Assembly (NCBI GenBank): GCA_037178675.1
Contig: JAYMGJ010000127.1
Location: forward strand, 104,522 to 168,521
Length of the DNA: 64,000 nucleotides
Reading direction: 5' to 3'
From: Scleroderma bovista
Taxonomy: Eukaryota > Basidiomycota > Agaricomycetes > Boletales > Sclerodermataceae
Shown here: piece after piece, positions 22,541-33,614 of the stretch
Layout: every line of letters starts with the position of its first letter
How positions within the stretch are numbered: the stretch's first letter is position 1
Made by a program: the position numbers and the translations under genes
The notes under the pieces: generated by a model
Databases searched by the model: none
Seen by the model: the letters and a program-made list of their open reading frames with translations, nothing else
Told to the model about the DNA's origin: nothing

Positions 22541-24587
22541 GGACCACATCCGCAATGAATCCCAGTCACGCACACCCCGGCCGGTCCCCAACCTACTAAT
22601 CACTGATGTGGATTCGCCCGGCCGATACTATGTACCTGGAGTATGTTACATCCGGGCGGCCTGCGGCATATTTACAATACGCCTTCCACCGGCCGGTCCA
22701 TGAGCTACGATACTCTCAGAATTGTAAAGCCAGGCGGCCCATAGCATATCTGCAATCATTCGTCATGCCGGCCGGTCCTACATTTACATAGACAAAAACT
22801 TTTGAAGATTTTTTGCCCAAGCGGCCTACATTATATATGCAATAGCGCGTGGGCCGGCCGATAGCATACCTACAGGACTGTCAAATATATGAAGTCAGGC
22901 GGCCTGTAACATCTTTACCATGTTCCTCATGCCGGCCGCTCCAGCCTCTGCATGACCAACAATCAATTCACTCCTGCCGGCCCTTGCCATGATTGCTGCA
23001 CCTTCCACTGCCGGCCGGGCCAACATCCAGATTGGTTGGAAGATCTTTTGCCCAAGCGGCCTACATTAGGTATGCAATATCACTTGCGCCCGGCCGATAC
23101 CATACCTACATGACTCTCAAACATGTGAAGTAAGGCGGCCTGTAACATCTTTACAATGTCCCTCAGGCCGGCCGCCCCTCTACCCCTACATGACCATCAG
23201 TCAATTCACCCTTCCCGGCCCTTACCATGATTGCAGCACTTTCTACCTCCGGCCGGGCCCCCATCCACGTCGGTTGGAAGATCTTGGGCTGAAGCGGCCT
23301 ACATTATATATGCGATAGCACCTGGGCCCGGCCGACACCCTACCTACATGACTCTCAAAATTGTGAAGTCAGGCGGCCTGTACCGTCGTTACAATGTCCC
23401 TCAAGCCGGCCGGCCATACATCTACATGACCAACATTCAATTCACCCTCCCCGGCCCTTACCATGGGTGCGGCATATTCCACTACCGGCCGGGCCACCAT
23501 TCACGTTGGTTGGAAGATTGTGCGCCGAAGCGGCGTACATCATATATGCAATAGCACCTGGGCCCGGCCGATACCATACCTACATGGCTCTCAAAATTGT
23601 GAATTCAGGCGGCCGGTAACGTCTTTACAATATTCCTCCTACTGGCCGGCCCTACACTTACATGGCCCAAAATCAATTCATTCTCACCGGCCTTTACGAG
23701 GATTACAGCAGTTTCCTCCTCCGGCCGGTCCCATAACCACATTTGTTGTAAAGATTTCTGCCTATGCGGCCTACGTATGCAATAGCACGTGGGCCGGCCG
23801 ATACCATATCTCCATTACTCTCAACATTGGGAAGCCAGGCCTGTACCATATTTACACTTCTCCATATCCGCGGCCGGTACCTTAACTATGTTACCTGGTA
23901 GATTTTCACACTGGCGGCCCCTACCATGTTTACAATATCTACCTCCTCCGGCCGATTCATCATCTCATATGTTGCAACATTCTTGCCTGAGGCGGCCTGT
24001 ACCATATTGACCATGTGACTATCATTCGGCCGGACCAATAATCATATTCCCGTCAAGATTACACATAGACGGCCCTCCCAAGTTTACAATATCTACTTCC
24101 CCCGGCCCATACCATACCCGCACGTGATGTCGTATCCGGCCGATCCAATAGCTACAATACCTATTGTACTTACCCCTCTCACGGCCTGTACCATCTCTAC
24201 GTCCTTCCACTTCCTCGGCCGGTGCGATGGCTACATCCGTCAGAGGTTTTGATTATGAGGCGGCCCTTCCCTTATTTACCATATTGATTCACTCGGCCGA
24301 ACCCATAATCACATTTCTCTCACATCCGACATTCAACCGGCCTGTACTACATATACAATGCATCAATATGTAGGCCGGTACCATACCTACGTCAGGTGTG
24401 ATATCGCCAATCCAACCGGCCCTTACTCCATGTGCAGCTTTCTTAGGTCCACGGCCGACCCTCTATCTACAATCATCCATGCATTCAGTCTGTACCATAT
24501 TTACAATATCTTGCTCCATATTTTGATATGCAGGCCGCACCTGTATTTGCATAGTCTGATCTCGCCGGCCGTTGCTATGCTGCGTAC
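22541..24587 (-). repeat. Right subterminal array of element 1
   Basis: About 2 kb of tandem units with CGGCCGATACCATACCTACA, TGACTCTCAAAATTGTGAAG and CAGGCGGCCTGTAAC phrases. A longer higher-order unit of roughly 240 bp recurs between about 22780 and 23800. The reverse complement carries CAGGCCGC and CGGCCGG cores like those of the left array, so the two arrays face each other. Open frames here are repeat products. Confidence 0.8.
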
Positions 24588-24669
24588 GCCGGCCGGCACC
24601 GGCTAGACCCACCTTTGCAGGCATTTGTACACGTCCGATGACCCACTTTTACGAGGGTCCGTGACTGAA
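24588..24669 (-). repeat. Right terminal inverted repeat of element 1
   Basis: Ends GTGACTGAA at 24669. It is the reverse complement of the left terminus with a few mismatches. Confidence 0.9.
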
Positions 24670-25824
24670 TCACCTGCAACAGAGAGTGAGTGATTTCATG
24701 ACAGATATAGCTGGATCCCTTCTCACTGTGCTCACTCCCATTCTGGTCCTGTTGACTCAACAGTTTGTGAGTGATTTCATGCCAGGTACAGCTGGATGTC
24801 TTCTCACTGTCCTCACTCTCATTACGGTCCTACTGGCTTGATAGGAAGTGGGTGATTTATGCCAGGCCCAGTTGGGTCCTTTCTCATTGCTCTCACTCTC
24901 ACTTTGATCCTCTTGGCTTGATATCCCCTCCCACTGACCTCACTCCTGGTCCTATTGGCTTGATAGGCAGTGAGATATTTCATCTCATGTCCAGCTTGGA
25001 TCCCTTCTCACTGTCCTCACTCCTACTCTGGTCCTGTTGGCCTGACAGTTTGTGAGTGATTCTGGCCAGGTACAGCTACTAGGTCCCTTCTCACTGTGGC
25101 CTTGTTGGCTTGACAGGATGTGAGTGATTTCATGCCAGGTCTAGTTGATGCCATTCTCACTGTTCTCACTTCCACTTTGGTCCTGTGGGCTTGACAGGAA
25201 GTGAGTGATTTCATGTCAGGTTGAGGTGGCCTTCTCACTGTCCTCACTTCCACTCTGGTCCTATTGGCTTGGCAGTTTGTGGGTGGTTTTATGCCAGGTC
25301 CAGCTAGGTCTCCTCTCACTGTTCTGATTCCCACTCTGGTCTTGTTGGCTTGATAGACAGTGAGTAATTTTATGCTAATTCTAGCTGTGTCTTTTCATTG
25401 CACCTTTTCCCACTCTGGTCCTATTGGCTTTCCAGAATGTGTGTAATATTCATTCCAGATCTGATATAATTCTAATTACATTTGCATGCCATACTCCCAT
25501 CTTTTTATTATTAGCAAGTAAGTTCATCAGTACAATTCTCTTCATACAAATATGGTGTGACCAAACTTACAACAATGTCCTCAGGATGTCAGGATGTTCT
25601 TTTGTTCTGACACACACTTATTGACTTGTACCTTCCATATGTTTGCACACTTAGAATGTAAGCTATTCAATTTGTCAGTTATTTATGTTCATTTGCTTAT
25701 TCTTCTAGAACTTGGTATGTTATTTATATCTATTTCCTGGAACATGTCAATATGACTGTCCCTTAGATTGTGAGACATCACTTCTTTTATTAGAATTTAA
25801 CTGATGTGTTCTGTGATCTAACAG
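24670..25824 (+). repeat. Right array of introns separated by single codons
   Basis: The array resumes beyond element 1. Exon-like pieces lie at 24683, 24764, 24845, 24967, 25049, 25117, 25198, 25276, 25357, 25436, 25515, 25655, 25709 and 25767. All are 3 nt except 25709-25714 (AACTTG). In frame they read RFEAFDEFTNQNNLI. Most introns are 75-79 nt copies of the satellite. The intron 24848-24966 is a 119-nt fusion that has lost one boundary. The last introns (25439-25514, 25518-25654, 25658-25708, 25715-25766, 25770-25824) are unrelated in sequence to the satellite but keep the same tiny-exon spacing. The 137-nt intron could itself be two 67-nt introns around GAT at 25585. Confidence 0.78.
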
Positions 25825-26185
25825 AGAGACTCTGATCTTGATATTACATCTGATTCATTACCCTTAATGTGTCCTTTTTTCATGGTTTCCTCAATGCACA
25901 AGTCAATCGTGCATGGAGCTGGTGAGGAAGATCACCATGTCATCTATACCCCCTAAACAATTCAAAGGATGTATCCTGGTTTTTGAATACTCCTACTTCC
26001 TTCTACAGAAAAATGGAGATGCAAGAAATACCCTTAATCTTGCTGTAAAGGAATACCAAAGCTCTGGGACCCAAGCTACTGTTTGCAATGCTCTTCAGCA
26101 TGCCATCAAGGAACATGGTAACAACTGTGATATTTTAATGGAGGTCATCATTGATATCATTCTAAATAACCATATGTGTAAGTGA
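25825..26185 (+). CDS. Fungal G-domain protein, C-terminal exons
   Basis: Exon 25825-25921 reads RDSDLDITSDSLPLMCPFF and on to HGA, in the frame carried through the single-codon exons. A 46-nt intron (25922-25967, GTGAGG...AAAG) joins it in phase 1 to GCILVFEYSYFLLQKNGDAR, and the reading runs on through TLNLAVKEYQSSG and HGNNCDILMEVIIDIILNN to a stop at 26185. From memory of the family, members of this G-domain group often end in a helical domain of this flavour (an FEYSYFLLQ-like stretch, then a Leu-rich helix). I therefore take these as the 3' exons of the gene that starts near 1843. An alternative is a separate small gene. Confidence 0.6.
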
Positions 26186-26480
26186 TTCTCTTCAGGATTA
26201 CATAGGGTGTCTAATGATGTTCATTAGCAAAGAAGTTTCTTTAACCATACTTGAAGGTTTTCTGTGTCCATATCAGTTGTTTTTCAGGAATTTGCTATGT
26301 TTTACATCATGTACCTATGCTGTGACATTCTCTTGTATGCATTGCTACTGTCACAACCAGTTCTCCTGGGTTGTATACTGGGGAACAGGTGGACAGAATC
26401 ACTAGCATGAACAGGACTCATCTGAGCATTAGTGAAGGCTGTAGAGTTTAAAAGTTTGGTCTGGTCTTTTTCATCAGCAA
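26186..26480. other. 3' flank of the GTPase gene
   Basis: No further exon could be supported; AT-rich sequence leading into the satellite. Confidence 0.4.
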
Positions 26481-27540
26481 CTTGACAAAAGTTCTGAAGG
26501 TCTGAAAAAGTCTGATCATCTGAAAAAAACTGATATCAGAAAAATAATCTGATGTACTGAAAAAAACTGGGGGTCTGCTGATCTGAACACCTGAACATCT
26601 GAGAGTCTGAAGATATCTGATATCAGAAGTTTTCAGAGATTTTCAGACATTCAGATCATCAGCCAGTCAGAACAGTAGATTCCCAGATATTCTCAGAATC
26701 TCAGACTATCAGATATCCAGAATAGCAGACTACCAGATACTATCAGAGTCTCAGATTATCAGAAGCTCAGAAAAACAGATCACCAGAATCTCTCAGAACT
26801 ATCAGACTATCAGACACTTAGAACAGCAGATTACCAGAAAATCTCAGAACTCTCAGATGGTCAGATCTCCAGAACAGCAGAATACCAGATACTCTCAGAA
26901 TCTCAGTCTGTCAGACCTTCAGACCAGCAGACTATCAGATACTTTCAGAGTCTTATCAGATATTCTCAGAATCTCAGACTGTTAGGCCTCCAGACTACCA
27001 GATACTATCAGACTATCAGACATCCAGAAACTCAGAATAACAGATTACCAGAAATTCTCAGAACTATTAGACTATCAGATATTCAGACCAACAGACTACC
27101 AGATATTATCAGATTATCAGATTATCAGAAACTCAGAACAGCAGGTTACCAGAAAATCCCAGAACTCTCAGACCATCAGACATCTAGAATAGCAGACTAT
27201 TAGATATTCTCCAAGTCTCAGTCTGTCAGATCTTCAGACCAACAGAATACCAGATACTCTCAGAGTCTCAGTCTGTCAGACCTTTAGACCAGCAGACTAT
27301 CAGATACTTTCAGAGTCTTATCAGATATTCTCAGACTCTCAGACCTCCAGAGGAGCAGACTACCAGATACTCTCAGAGTCTTATCAGCTATTCTTAGCAT
27401 CTCAGACTATCAGATCTCTAAATTAGAAATTTTCAGAACTATCAACTGTCAGACATTCAGACCAGCAGACTATCAGATATTCTCAGTCTCAGACCTCCAG
27501 AACAGCAGACCTCCAGATGCTCACAGACTATTGATGCTCT
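26481..27540 (+). repeat. CAGA-type degenerate satellite
   Basis: About 1.06 kb built from short words such as TCAGACTATCAGATATT, CTCAGAATCTCAGAC and CCAGAACAGCAGA, arranged in diverged higher-order units of about 65-90 bp. No coding potential. Confidence 0.8.
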
Positions 27541-28135
27541 TCATAAGATCTATCATAGGCTATTCAGATCCCTCTTGTGAATGTGGAGAAGCTCTGGTCT
27601 GAACACAAGACCTTTGAGAATGGACTAAACAAAATCACTGTCTGTACTATCCTTCTGGATGCACTGCCTATGAGTGTTCCCAAATCAGCAGCATCTGCAA
27701 TTACCAAAGGAAATGTGTCAACCAACTCATCCTTTGTGACTCAGTGCTGATGAGAAACCTCCCAAGTTCAAAGAGCTGCAAGATTGTTGGTCTGGATATG
27801 GACTTATCTGCATTATGTACATTTGTTATGCTCATCAAGCTCACAATCTCAAAACATTCTGAGCTGTATAAGTTGCAAGAGCCCAGAAGGAGATGCACAG
27901 GTGCTCTTTGAGTACTATGTCATCCCCACATTCAATCCACTCCTGCTGGTATTGAGGACCTGTCAGCCAAGATTGTATTGGTGTCATCATCACTAGCCTA
28001 CTATGCAAAGCTACAAAGGAATATAGATAGATAATACATTAGTAGTTACAATTACAATAGTACTGTATACTTAGAGATTATACTATGGACTTTTTCTGCT
28101 TTTTTGACTCTTCACAAATGAGTCTGACTTTTTTT
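27541..28135 (+). pseudogene. Unidentified coding remnant
   Basis: Short open pieces on the plus strand (VEKLWSEHKTFENGLNKITV at about 27580, then LLDALPMSVPKSAASAITKG) read like protein but are broken by stops and frame changes. I recognise no family. Confidence 0.3.
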
Positions 28136-28456
28136 TGTTGGCGCGCAGCGACGTCGGACGAACGAGTTTGTTATAAACGAGTGACTCAGTCTCGATGGTA
28201 GAACAAAGACTTCAATTAGTTACCTATAAACGAGTGACTACAGTAACAAGTGAGCTAGGAACTAATGCAGTAGAATATAATCTCACCTCAGTCTTGATGG
28301 TAGAATGAAGACTGAGGTGCGTCGTAACGGACGGACTTCTTATATAGGTATGGTTAGTTGATAAGCGTGTACGTAGGAACGGGAAGACATGGGAACAAGG
28401 TGAACATGTGTAGTATATGTGATTAGACTTGAAATGATCTAAGTATTAGTCCAACA
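28136..28456 (-). repeat. Copia 3' LTR
   Basis: A 321-bp sequence bounded by TGTTGG and CCAACA. On the minus strand it is preceded directly by the purine tract GACTTGAGGGGGAG, a normal polypurine tract, which fixes it as the 3' LTR of a minus-strand Ty1/copia element. I could not find the matching 5' LTR. Confidence 0.75.
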
Positions 28457-28741
28457 CTCCCCCTCAAGTCTAGAATAGTCCGAGCATTTCTACGAACCTA
28501 AGTAATTTTGGACGCAGTAAAGCTTTGGTGAGTATTGTCAGATGGCTCGTGCACAGGGAACTAGCTCAGAGGCAAACTCAGTGTCTGGTGTGGAACACTA
28601 GATATAACTAACCTAGCTCAGAGGCAAACTAAGTAAGTTAGTACTAAGTAAATGAAAGTGTGACTAGATGTCTTACCTCAGTGTCTGGTGTGGAACACTG
28701 AGGTGAAAAGAGTCCTCGAGCGGATGAAAAAACCTCTGTGC

Positions 28742-29389
28742 TTACATAAGGATACTCGTCGCACAAATAAGGAAACTAACAGTAAAGCCTAGAGAATGGT
28801 AGTGATGAAGTAGGTCTTTCAACAGTGAGCACGTCCATGACCATGGTGTCCATGGGGCAGTACGAAAGTAGAATGTGGTCATTCTTGACAGGGTGAAACT
28901 TATTGTTATGCATGAGTGTGATTGTGCCCTGGTTGTCACAATGTAACAGAGTGGGCATGGTGATGGGCGCGCAAATTTCAGCGACAAGATTTCGAAGCCA
29001 TAAAATGTCCTTCAGCGTGTTAGTCATCACAACGTACTCGGCTTCCGTCGATGATAGCATGACAATGGATTGTTTCTTCAATCCCCATGTGATCGGCATG
29101 CCTGCGAGTGATACGACATGGCTCAATATTGAATGCCGGTGATGTTGTGATCCCCAATCAGTGTTGACATAGGCAATAATGCCTTCGTCTGGATCGGTGA
29201 GGTTTAGCACATAATCGCACGTTCCTTTGAGGTAACGCACAACATGTTTTCCCACTTCCCAATGTGCACGACCGGGATTCTGCATAAATTGCAAGAGAGT
29301 CAAAGTGGGGAATGAGATGTTGGGACAGGTTGTGAGCACTGACCAAGTGACAGATCCGACAAGTTCTTTGTATGGGACGTTTTGCATGT
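28742..29389 (-). pseudogene. Copia polymerase C-terminal fragment (RT end and RNase H)
   Basis: The frame contains NVPYKELVGSVTWSVL, GRAHWEVGKHVVRYLKGT, the RNase H start IAYVNTDWGS, the signature MLSSTEAEYV and LHCDNQGTITLM. These are typical of Ty1/copia polyproteins. The stretch after KNDHI jumps to LLSYCPMDTMVMDVLT, so the usual segment between them (the RYHFIRE region) has been deleted. Integrase and most reverse transcriptase are missing. On the other side of the solo LTR the same element continues as a gag N-terminus, so the copy was already internally deleted before the LTR inserted. Confidence 0.85.
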
Positions 29390-29395
29390 CAGCGG

Positions 29396-31735
29396 TGTCA
29401 TGCACCAAACGTGTTTGGTACTGTGGACATGGAGAAAGTTAGCCAATGAAACTAATGTGAAGAACGCACCCAAGATCTGTTGAAAGATTGTCCCGACTTG
29501 AGGGATACAGACAGCCCTCGCTATCCATATCACGCAAAGTCAAGACTATCCTTATGCGAAGAATGAATACAAGCTCATCATAGCCATCTATCGCACAAGA
29601 ATGACTATCCTGGAGCAAGAGATGAATGCCATCGTCTGGCAGTCATCCCTCGCACAAGAACCGCCAAGAAGCAGAAGAATCCAAGGATTGATGATTATTT
29701 CAGTATGAGAGAGGAATGCAACCTACTGCAGTCCAGCTCCCATACCAGAACAACCAAAGAAGCAGAAGAAATGATAGAGAAACGAAGGAGAAAAGGAAGA
29801 ATCATTTTTAGCGCCCAAATGTCAAATTTAGGCACCCAGTGCTGGCATTCCGATATTTTGAATAGCTCCGCCATTTTTGAAGCTATCAATCATGTGACTA
29901 TACCATCATGGAGCCTAGACCGTGGTCTATCTGCCTGTCAAGTTCCGACGTAAATCTGTTTATTTCCCACAGAGATATTCCACCCGCAATCCAGACACCC
30001 GCTTCATCACTCACTATGGAGTCCGCATTTTCTCTGGAATGTTTCTCCGCTATTGCAGCAGACCTCAACTATGTCCTGCTCTTGGGACAGCCTCTCCCTG
30101 AGCTCCTGTGTACTGTCTGGTACATATCTTCCCAGCCTTCTCCCTCAGTCCCTCTCGTTCTCGGTCAGCACGTTCTCCTCGTCAGTCCTGCGTCGCGCAT
30201 GTACTTTGGTCATCTCAAGTCTATCGTTAGACTTGAAAATTCATACCTGGTCGTCTCTGTGTCTCCTGAGTCCTCTGCATATGGTCCTTTCATCCCAGAG
30301 TCCTGTCACATCCATCTCCCTCTATCATTCATCTCACTTCCCTGGACATGTCGAATTCGCTACTTGTGATTCTCTTCCCTGCTATCCCGCAACAAACATG
30401 AATGAAACAGTGCTCTAGAACCCTTCTTAGGAGCCCTAATAGAGTACAGAACCTTCCCCTCACTACTCAAGGGAAGACTGCACTTCAGGAGCACCAAATT
30501 TCGCGTTTTTGCTCTACAGAAGCTCAATCCAAGGGATTTGTGACACTCTGTGACCAGCTGTGACTCTACTTGTCATTCCAGGCCCCCTGACACTGCTCTT
30601 CTGGTCGGATCAATTCTTTTATTATCCCCCAGCCACTCCCATCAGTGGCACTGCTTCAGAAGCTCATCTCCAGATCTAAAGTTCAATCAATCACAGGTTG
30701 TGCTTCCCTTCTGTCTGAGTCACACAGAGTCACTCTGGCTCACTCTGACTCACTCTGCTGCACATTATTCATCCCCTCTTGGCATTACTAATCCCCATTA
30801 CTCCCCTTACCAATCACTTACCAATCATCCTTCAAATCATGCTTATCATGCTGCTTATCAATTCATGACTCATGCCCCTATGATTCATATGCATTATGTC
30901 ATCGCAAATGCTCATTTAGCTTCGATCTACTCATCCCCTGCTTTCCCCCCCCTCTCTTTTGGGCCCCATGCAATGATTTTTCCATATTCTTGGTTATACA
31001 CCCCTTTTTACCTATGTTTTTGCTCTTTCCCTTGGCTCAGCAGCTTGTTCAGGCTCTCCCCATCGATGACTCAGCCTGATTACACTGCTTATCAATCGCT
31101 TACCAATTTCTTACCAATCTCTTACCAAGCACTTAGTCATTTGTGCTTACAGGGCCACAGCCCCTCCTGTATATAAACCAGCAGCCAAAGGCTGCAAGGA
31201 AGTGTCTGCTTCCCCCTCAATAAAGCGACCACATTCACTCTCCCTCACTGTCTATAAGCTCCCTCCTTGTCTTTGGACTTGTAGGTCACTCAGTGCTGGC
31301 CTAAAGCTCCTATATTGCTGTTTATCAGATATATCTTGTATCTGATCATTTCTCTAGGCTGAAGCGCAGTCTAGCATCTCTGTCCACTCCATCCCATCAC
31401 TGTCCATCGCATTCTTGAAGCAGGAACTGTCCCCTTGCTTCCCTGTTGTCCCATCACTGCTATTACCCCCCCATCATCAATCTATCATCGCTCTTCAATC
31501 CCAGGACTCTTCCTAACCACTGTGGTAGGCTGAAGAGGAGTCAATACCATCCCCAGTCACATATCATCCCCATCAGAAGCCCTTCCCTTCCCTCCTGCAT
31601 CCTGCCTGAAGGCGTGCAGCACATCCCCCTGAGGAGATTAAATACCAGAAACGCAAAGGAAGACCACCACTCGCATATTGCTGTCATTTGGTGTTGGTTG
31701 TTGGTTGTTCTGACCTCTTCCCTCACTTAGGCACA
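29396..31735 (+). mobile_element. Solo LTR (copy A) of a long-LTR retrotransposon
   Basis: A 2340-bp repeat starting TGTCATGC and ending GGCACA, flanked by the 6-bp direct repeat CAGCGG (29390-29395 and 31736-31741). It lies inside the Copia remnant. It is collinear with 38813-40935. A TATA-like GTATATAAACC lies at about 31169, with an RNA start region just after, which is the layout of U3-R-U5. An internal reading frame at 30016-30369 is conserved. The length suggests a Gypsy-type LTR, but no internal coding part is present to prove it. Confidence 0.8.
30016..30369 (+). CDS. Conserved ORF inside LTR copy A
   Basis: The 117-codon frame starts MESAFSLECFSAIAADL and includes VLGQHVLLVSPASRMYFGHL. 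It aligns without gaps over about 113 codons with 39345-39683. Between copies I count about 24 synonymous codon differences and about 19 replacements, many conservative (K/R, I/V, E/D). That ratio is what purifying selection on a protein gives. I know no matching family. It might be an accessory or gag-leader protein encoded in the LTR. Confidence 0.55.
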   Translation: MESAFSLECFSAIAADLNYVLLLGQPLPELLCTVWYISSQPSPSVPLVLGQHVLLVSPASRMYFGHLKSIVRLENSYLVVSVSPESSAYGPFIPESCHIHLPLSFISLPWTCRIRYL

Positions 31736-31865
31736 CAGCGGGTTGAGTTGTCGAATAGACATACCATTGGCCTTGTGCCCGAAGGTAGGCCTGCATGGAG
31801 GTATGCCACTGGTGCCAATTTGAGCCAGTGAAAAGGGGAACCATTTTGTCGAGAGCGCTGGACAT
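31736..31865 (-). pseudogene. Copia gag N-terminal fragment
   Basis: The frame starts MSSALDKMVPLFTGSNWHQW and contains AYLRAQGQWYVYSTTQP, typical of the start of a fungal Ty1/copia gag. It ends at the target duplication of the solo LTR. Removing the LTR joins STTQP directly to ADMQNVPYKELVG of the polymerase fragment, which shows an older internal deletion. Confidence 0.75.
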
Positions 31866-31939
31866 GGTGATGTTCTGTTGGGAGTCAACAGAGTCAGCAA
31901 GTGAATGCGACAACGGACAAGCAAGAAAAGAAGAAACAC

Positions 31940-33614
31940 CTGAGTGCTAGTGAAAGCACTTCTGTCAACAGCTAACTCATGACTAGGTCATGCCAGCGCA
32001 AGTCGTCGACAATGTTCGCCATGATTGACACAAGTCATCGACGAACTTTGCCTGTGGCAATACAGGTGCTCAACTAGGAGCTCACTGTCTGGCGCAAGTC
32101 GTCGACTGACTTCACCTTGTGGCTGTGCAGGGGCTCAGCTAGGAGCTCACTGTGGTCCACAGCGTCAAGCTAGTTAAAGCGACGCTCAGGGAGCTGGAGT
32201 GCTGTCTGGTGCATTGCTGCACACAGTGCGCTCACAGGGCTCATAACCTGTTGAAGCAATACCTATATACATAGAGGAACTGCTACTCCAACTCACCTGT
32301 TGGGTGGAGTGCACAACCAGAGATGGTAGCGGTAGCTGGTTAAGAGCTGTTATATTATATAAGTGATGGACGCTGTTTATATACAACAAATAGTGTGACA
32401 TGTGACTGTGATGCGTGACGTGTGACATGTAACATCTACTCTAAAGAGGACTATTACTAATTCTACACTAATATGGGTCGCAGTCTTGTGTGCACTTTGT
32501 CGATGGTTTACACCGGGTGCATGTGCGACTTCAACACTCACAAGGTGCCCTTGGAGTTTGCCTGTTGGGAGGTGTCCACCCTGGGCTGCTGAACAAAGCT
32601 GTCTGAGATTCATGTCAAATGAGGGATACAGATCCAATACATATACTTACATGTGTTTGGTGCTCCATCATCTATAAACCTCACATTTCGTGGCCTGCTC
32701 ATGGTTGCTGGTGATGTATGAGTCAATAGAGGGCTTGTGGTTGACAGGCTGCAATCATTTATGTTCAGTCCCACAGCTTATATAATATATCTCCCACTAC
32801 TAAGAAATGAAATGTTTAAAGGGTAAATAATGGTCAGAATCAACCATCTTATGTCATTAATGGAATCTGGGGTGGAATTCGGGTACTGCATATCACTCTC
32901 AATGGATTCCAATTGTTCTATATTGTGGTAGGAATGAGATATGTATCAAAACAAAGCTTGCCAACCCATTGTAGGTCTGCATCTGTGACTATTTGTTAAT
33001 AAATACAAACAGTGAAACATGTTTAGCACACCCGCGGTCATGATTCCCTAAATGGATGTTGCGGGTACCATGTTCCCTGCCTTCCGATCTTCAATGTGTG
33101 CCACGGGCATTGTATCCAATAAATCTTAGTGTCAATAATGTTGCTTAGACTAGCTACCTGATCACAAATTTTCAATCATTGTTGTCTCTATTCCATTTAC
33201 TACTAATCTTGCACCTGTGATACCGGTAAATCTGACATACACTGGCTCTTCCCATGGTCAATTCACTTGGACAATCCATGTGACTGTCCATTCCATTTAT
33301 ACCTCAGTGATTAAATTTACACATTGATGTGGGTGTCTGACTAACTATATGGAGCATTTAATCATTACCAAATACAGCTTCTGTGGGTGTACAACACTGG
33401 GTGAACCTGGGTGATGTACCATGCATGCAGTTGAAAAACCACACAGAGATTATTAGCATGTGGTGTGGCATTGAGTGACGTATCAATGCTGTCAGATTCA
33501 GCCCACAGGTATGTGACACTCACTGACATAATCATAATAAATATTCAACATACCACACAGCTTCCACACCACAAACTTGTTGTCCACTCCCACTCAGCTC
33601 ATTTTCACTTCACT
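31940..33614. other. Repeat-rich intergenic region
   Basis: No gene seen. An imperfect direct duplication (GCGCAAGTCGTCGAC ... GGAGCTCACTGT) occurs at about 31995-32150. The rest is AT-rich. The 5' LTR expected for the Copia element was not found. Confidence 0.4.

Larger units (their letters stand above)
4456..24669. mobile_element. Element 1: 20.2-kb KDZ DNA transposon with TET/JBP cargo
   Basis: The boundaries are set by inverted repeats of about 82 bp at 4456-4537 and 24588-24669. Inside each end lie long GGCC-rich subterminal arrays in opposite orientation. The same intron-like repeat array flanks both sides in one orientation, as expected for insertion into it. The cargo includes a CxC2-KDZ transposase (-), a TET/JBP dioxygenase (-), an H3-tail/zinc protein (+) and a large partner protein (+), none with an obvious disabling lesion. 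KDZ elements with linked TET/JBP genes are known in basidiomycetes. I could not find a clean target-site duplication: the bases before 4456 (GGCACATAG) and after 24669 (TCACCTGCA) do not match. Confidence 0.85.

Noticed and set aside
4440..24690. Target-site duplication of element 1
   Set aside because: Flanks GGCACATAG and TCACCTGCA do not match at any reasonable offset; GTGAGTGATTT on both sides belongs to separate array units.
26481..27540. A second array of one-codon introns
   Set aside because: The CAGA repeat has many CAG words but lacks regular GTGAGT/GTAAGT donors, so the intron layout does not fit.
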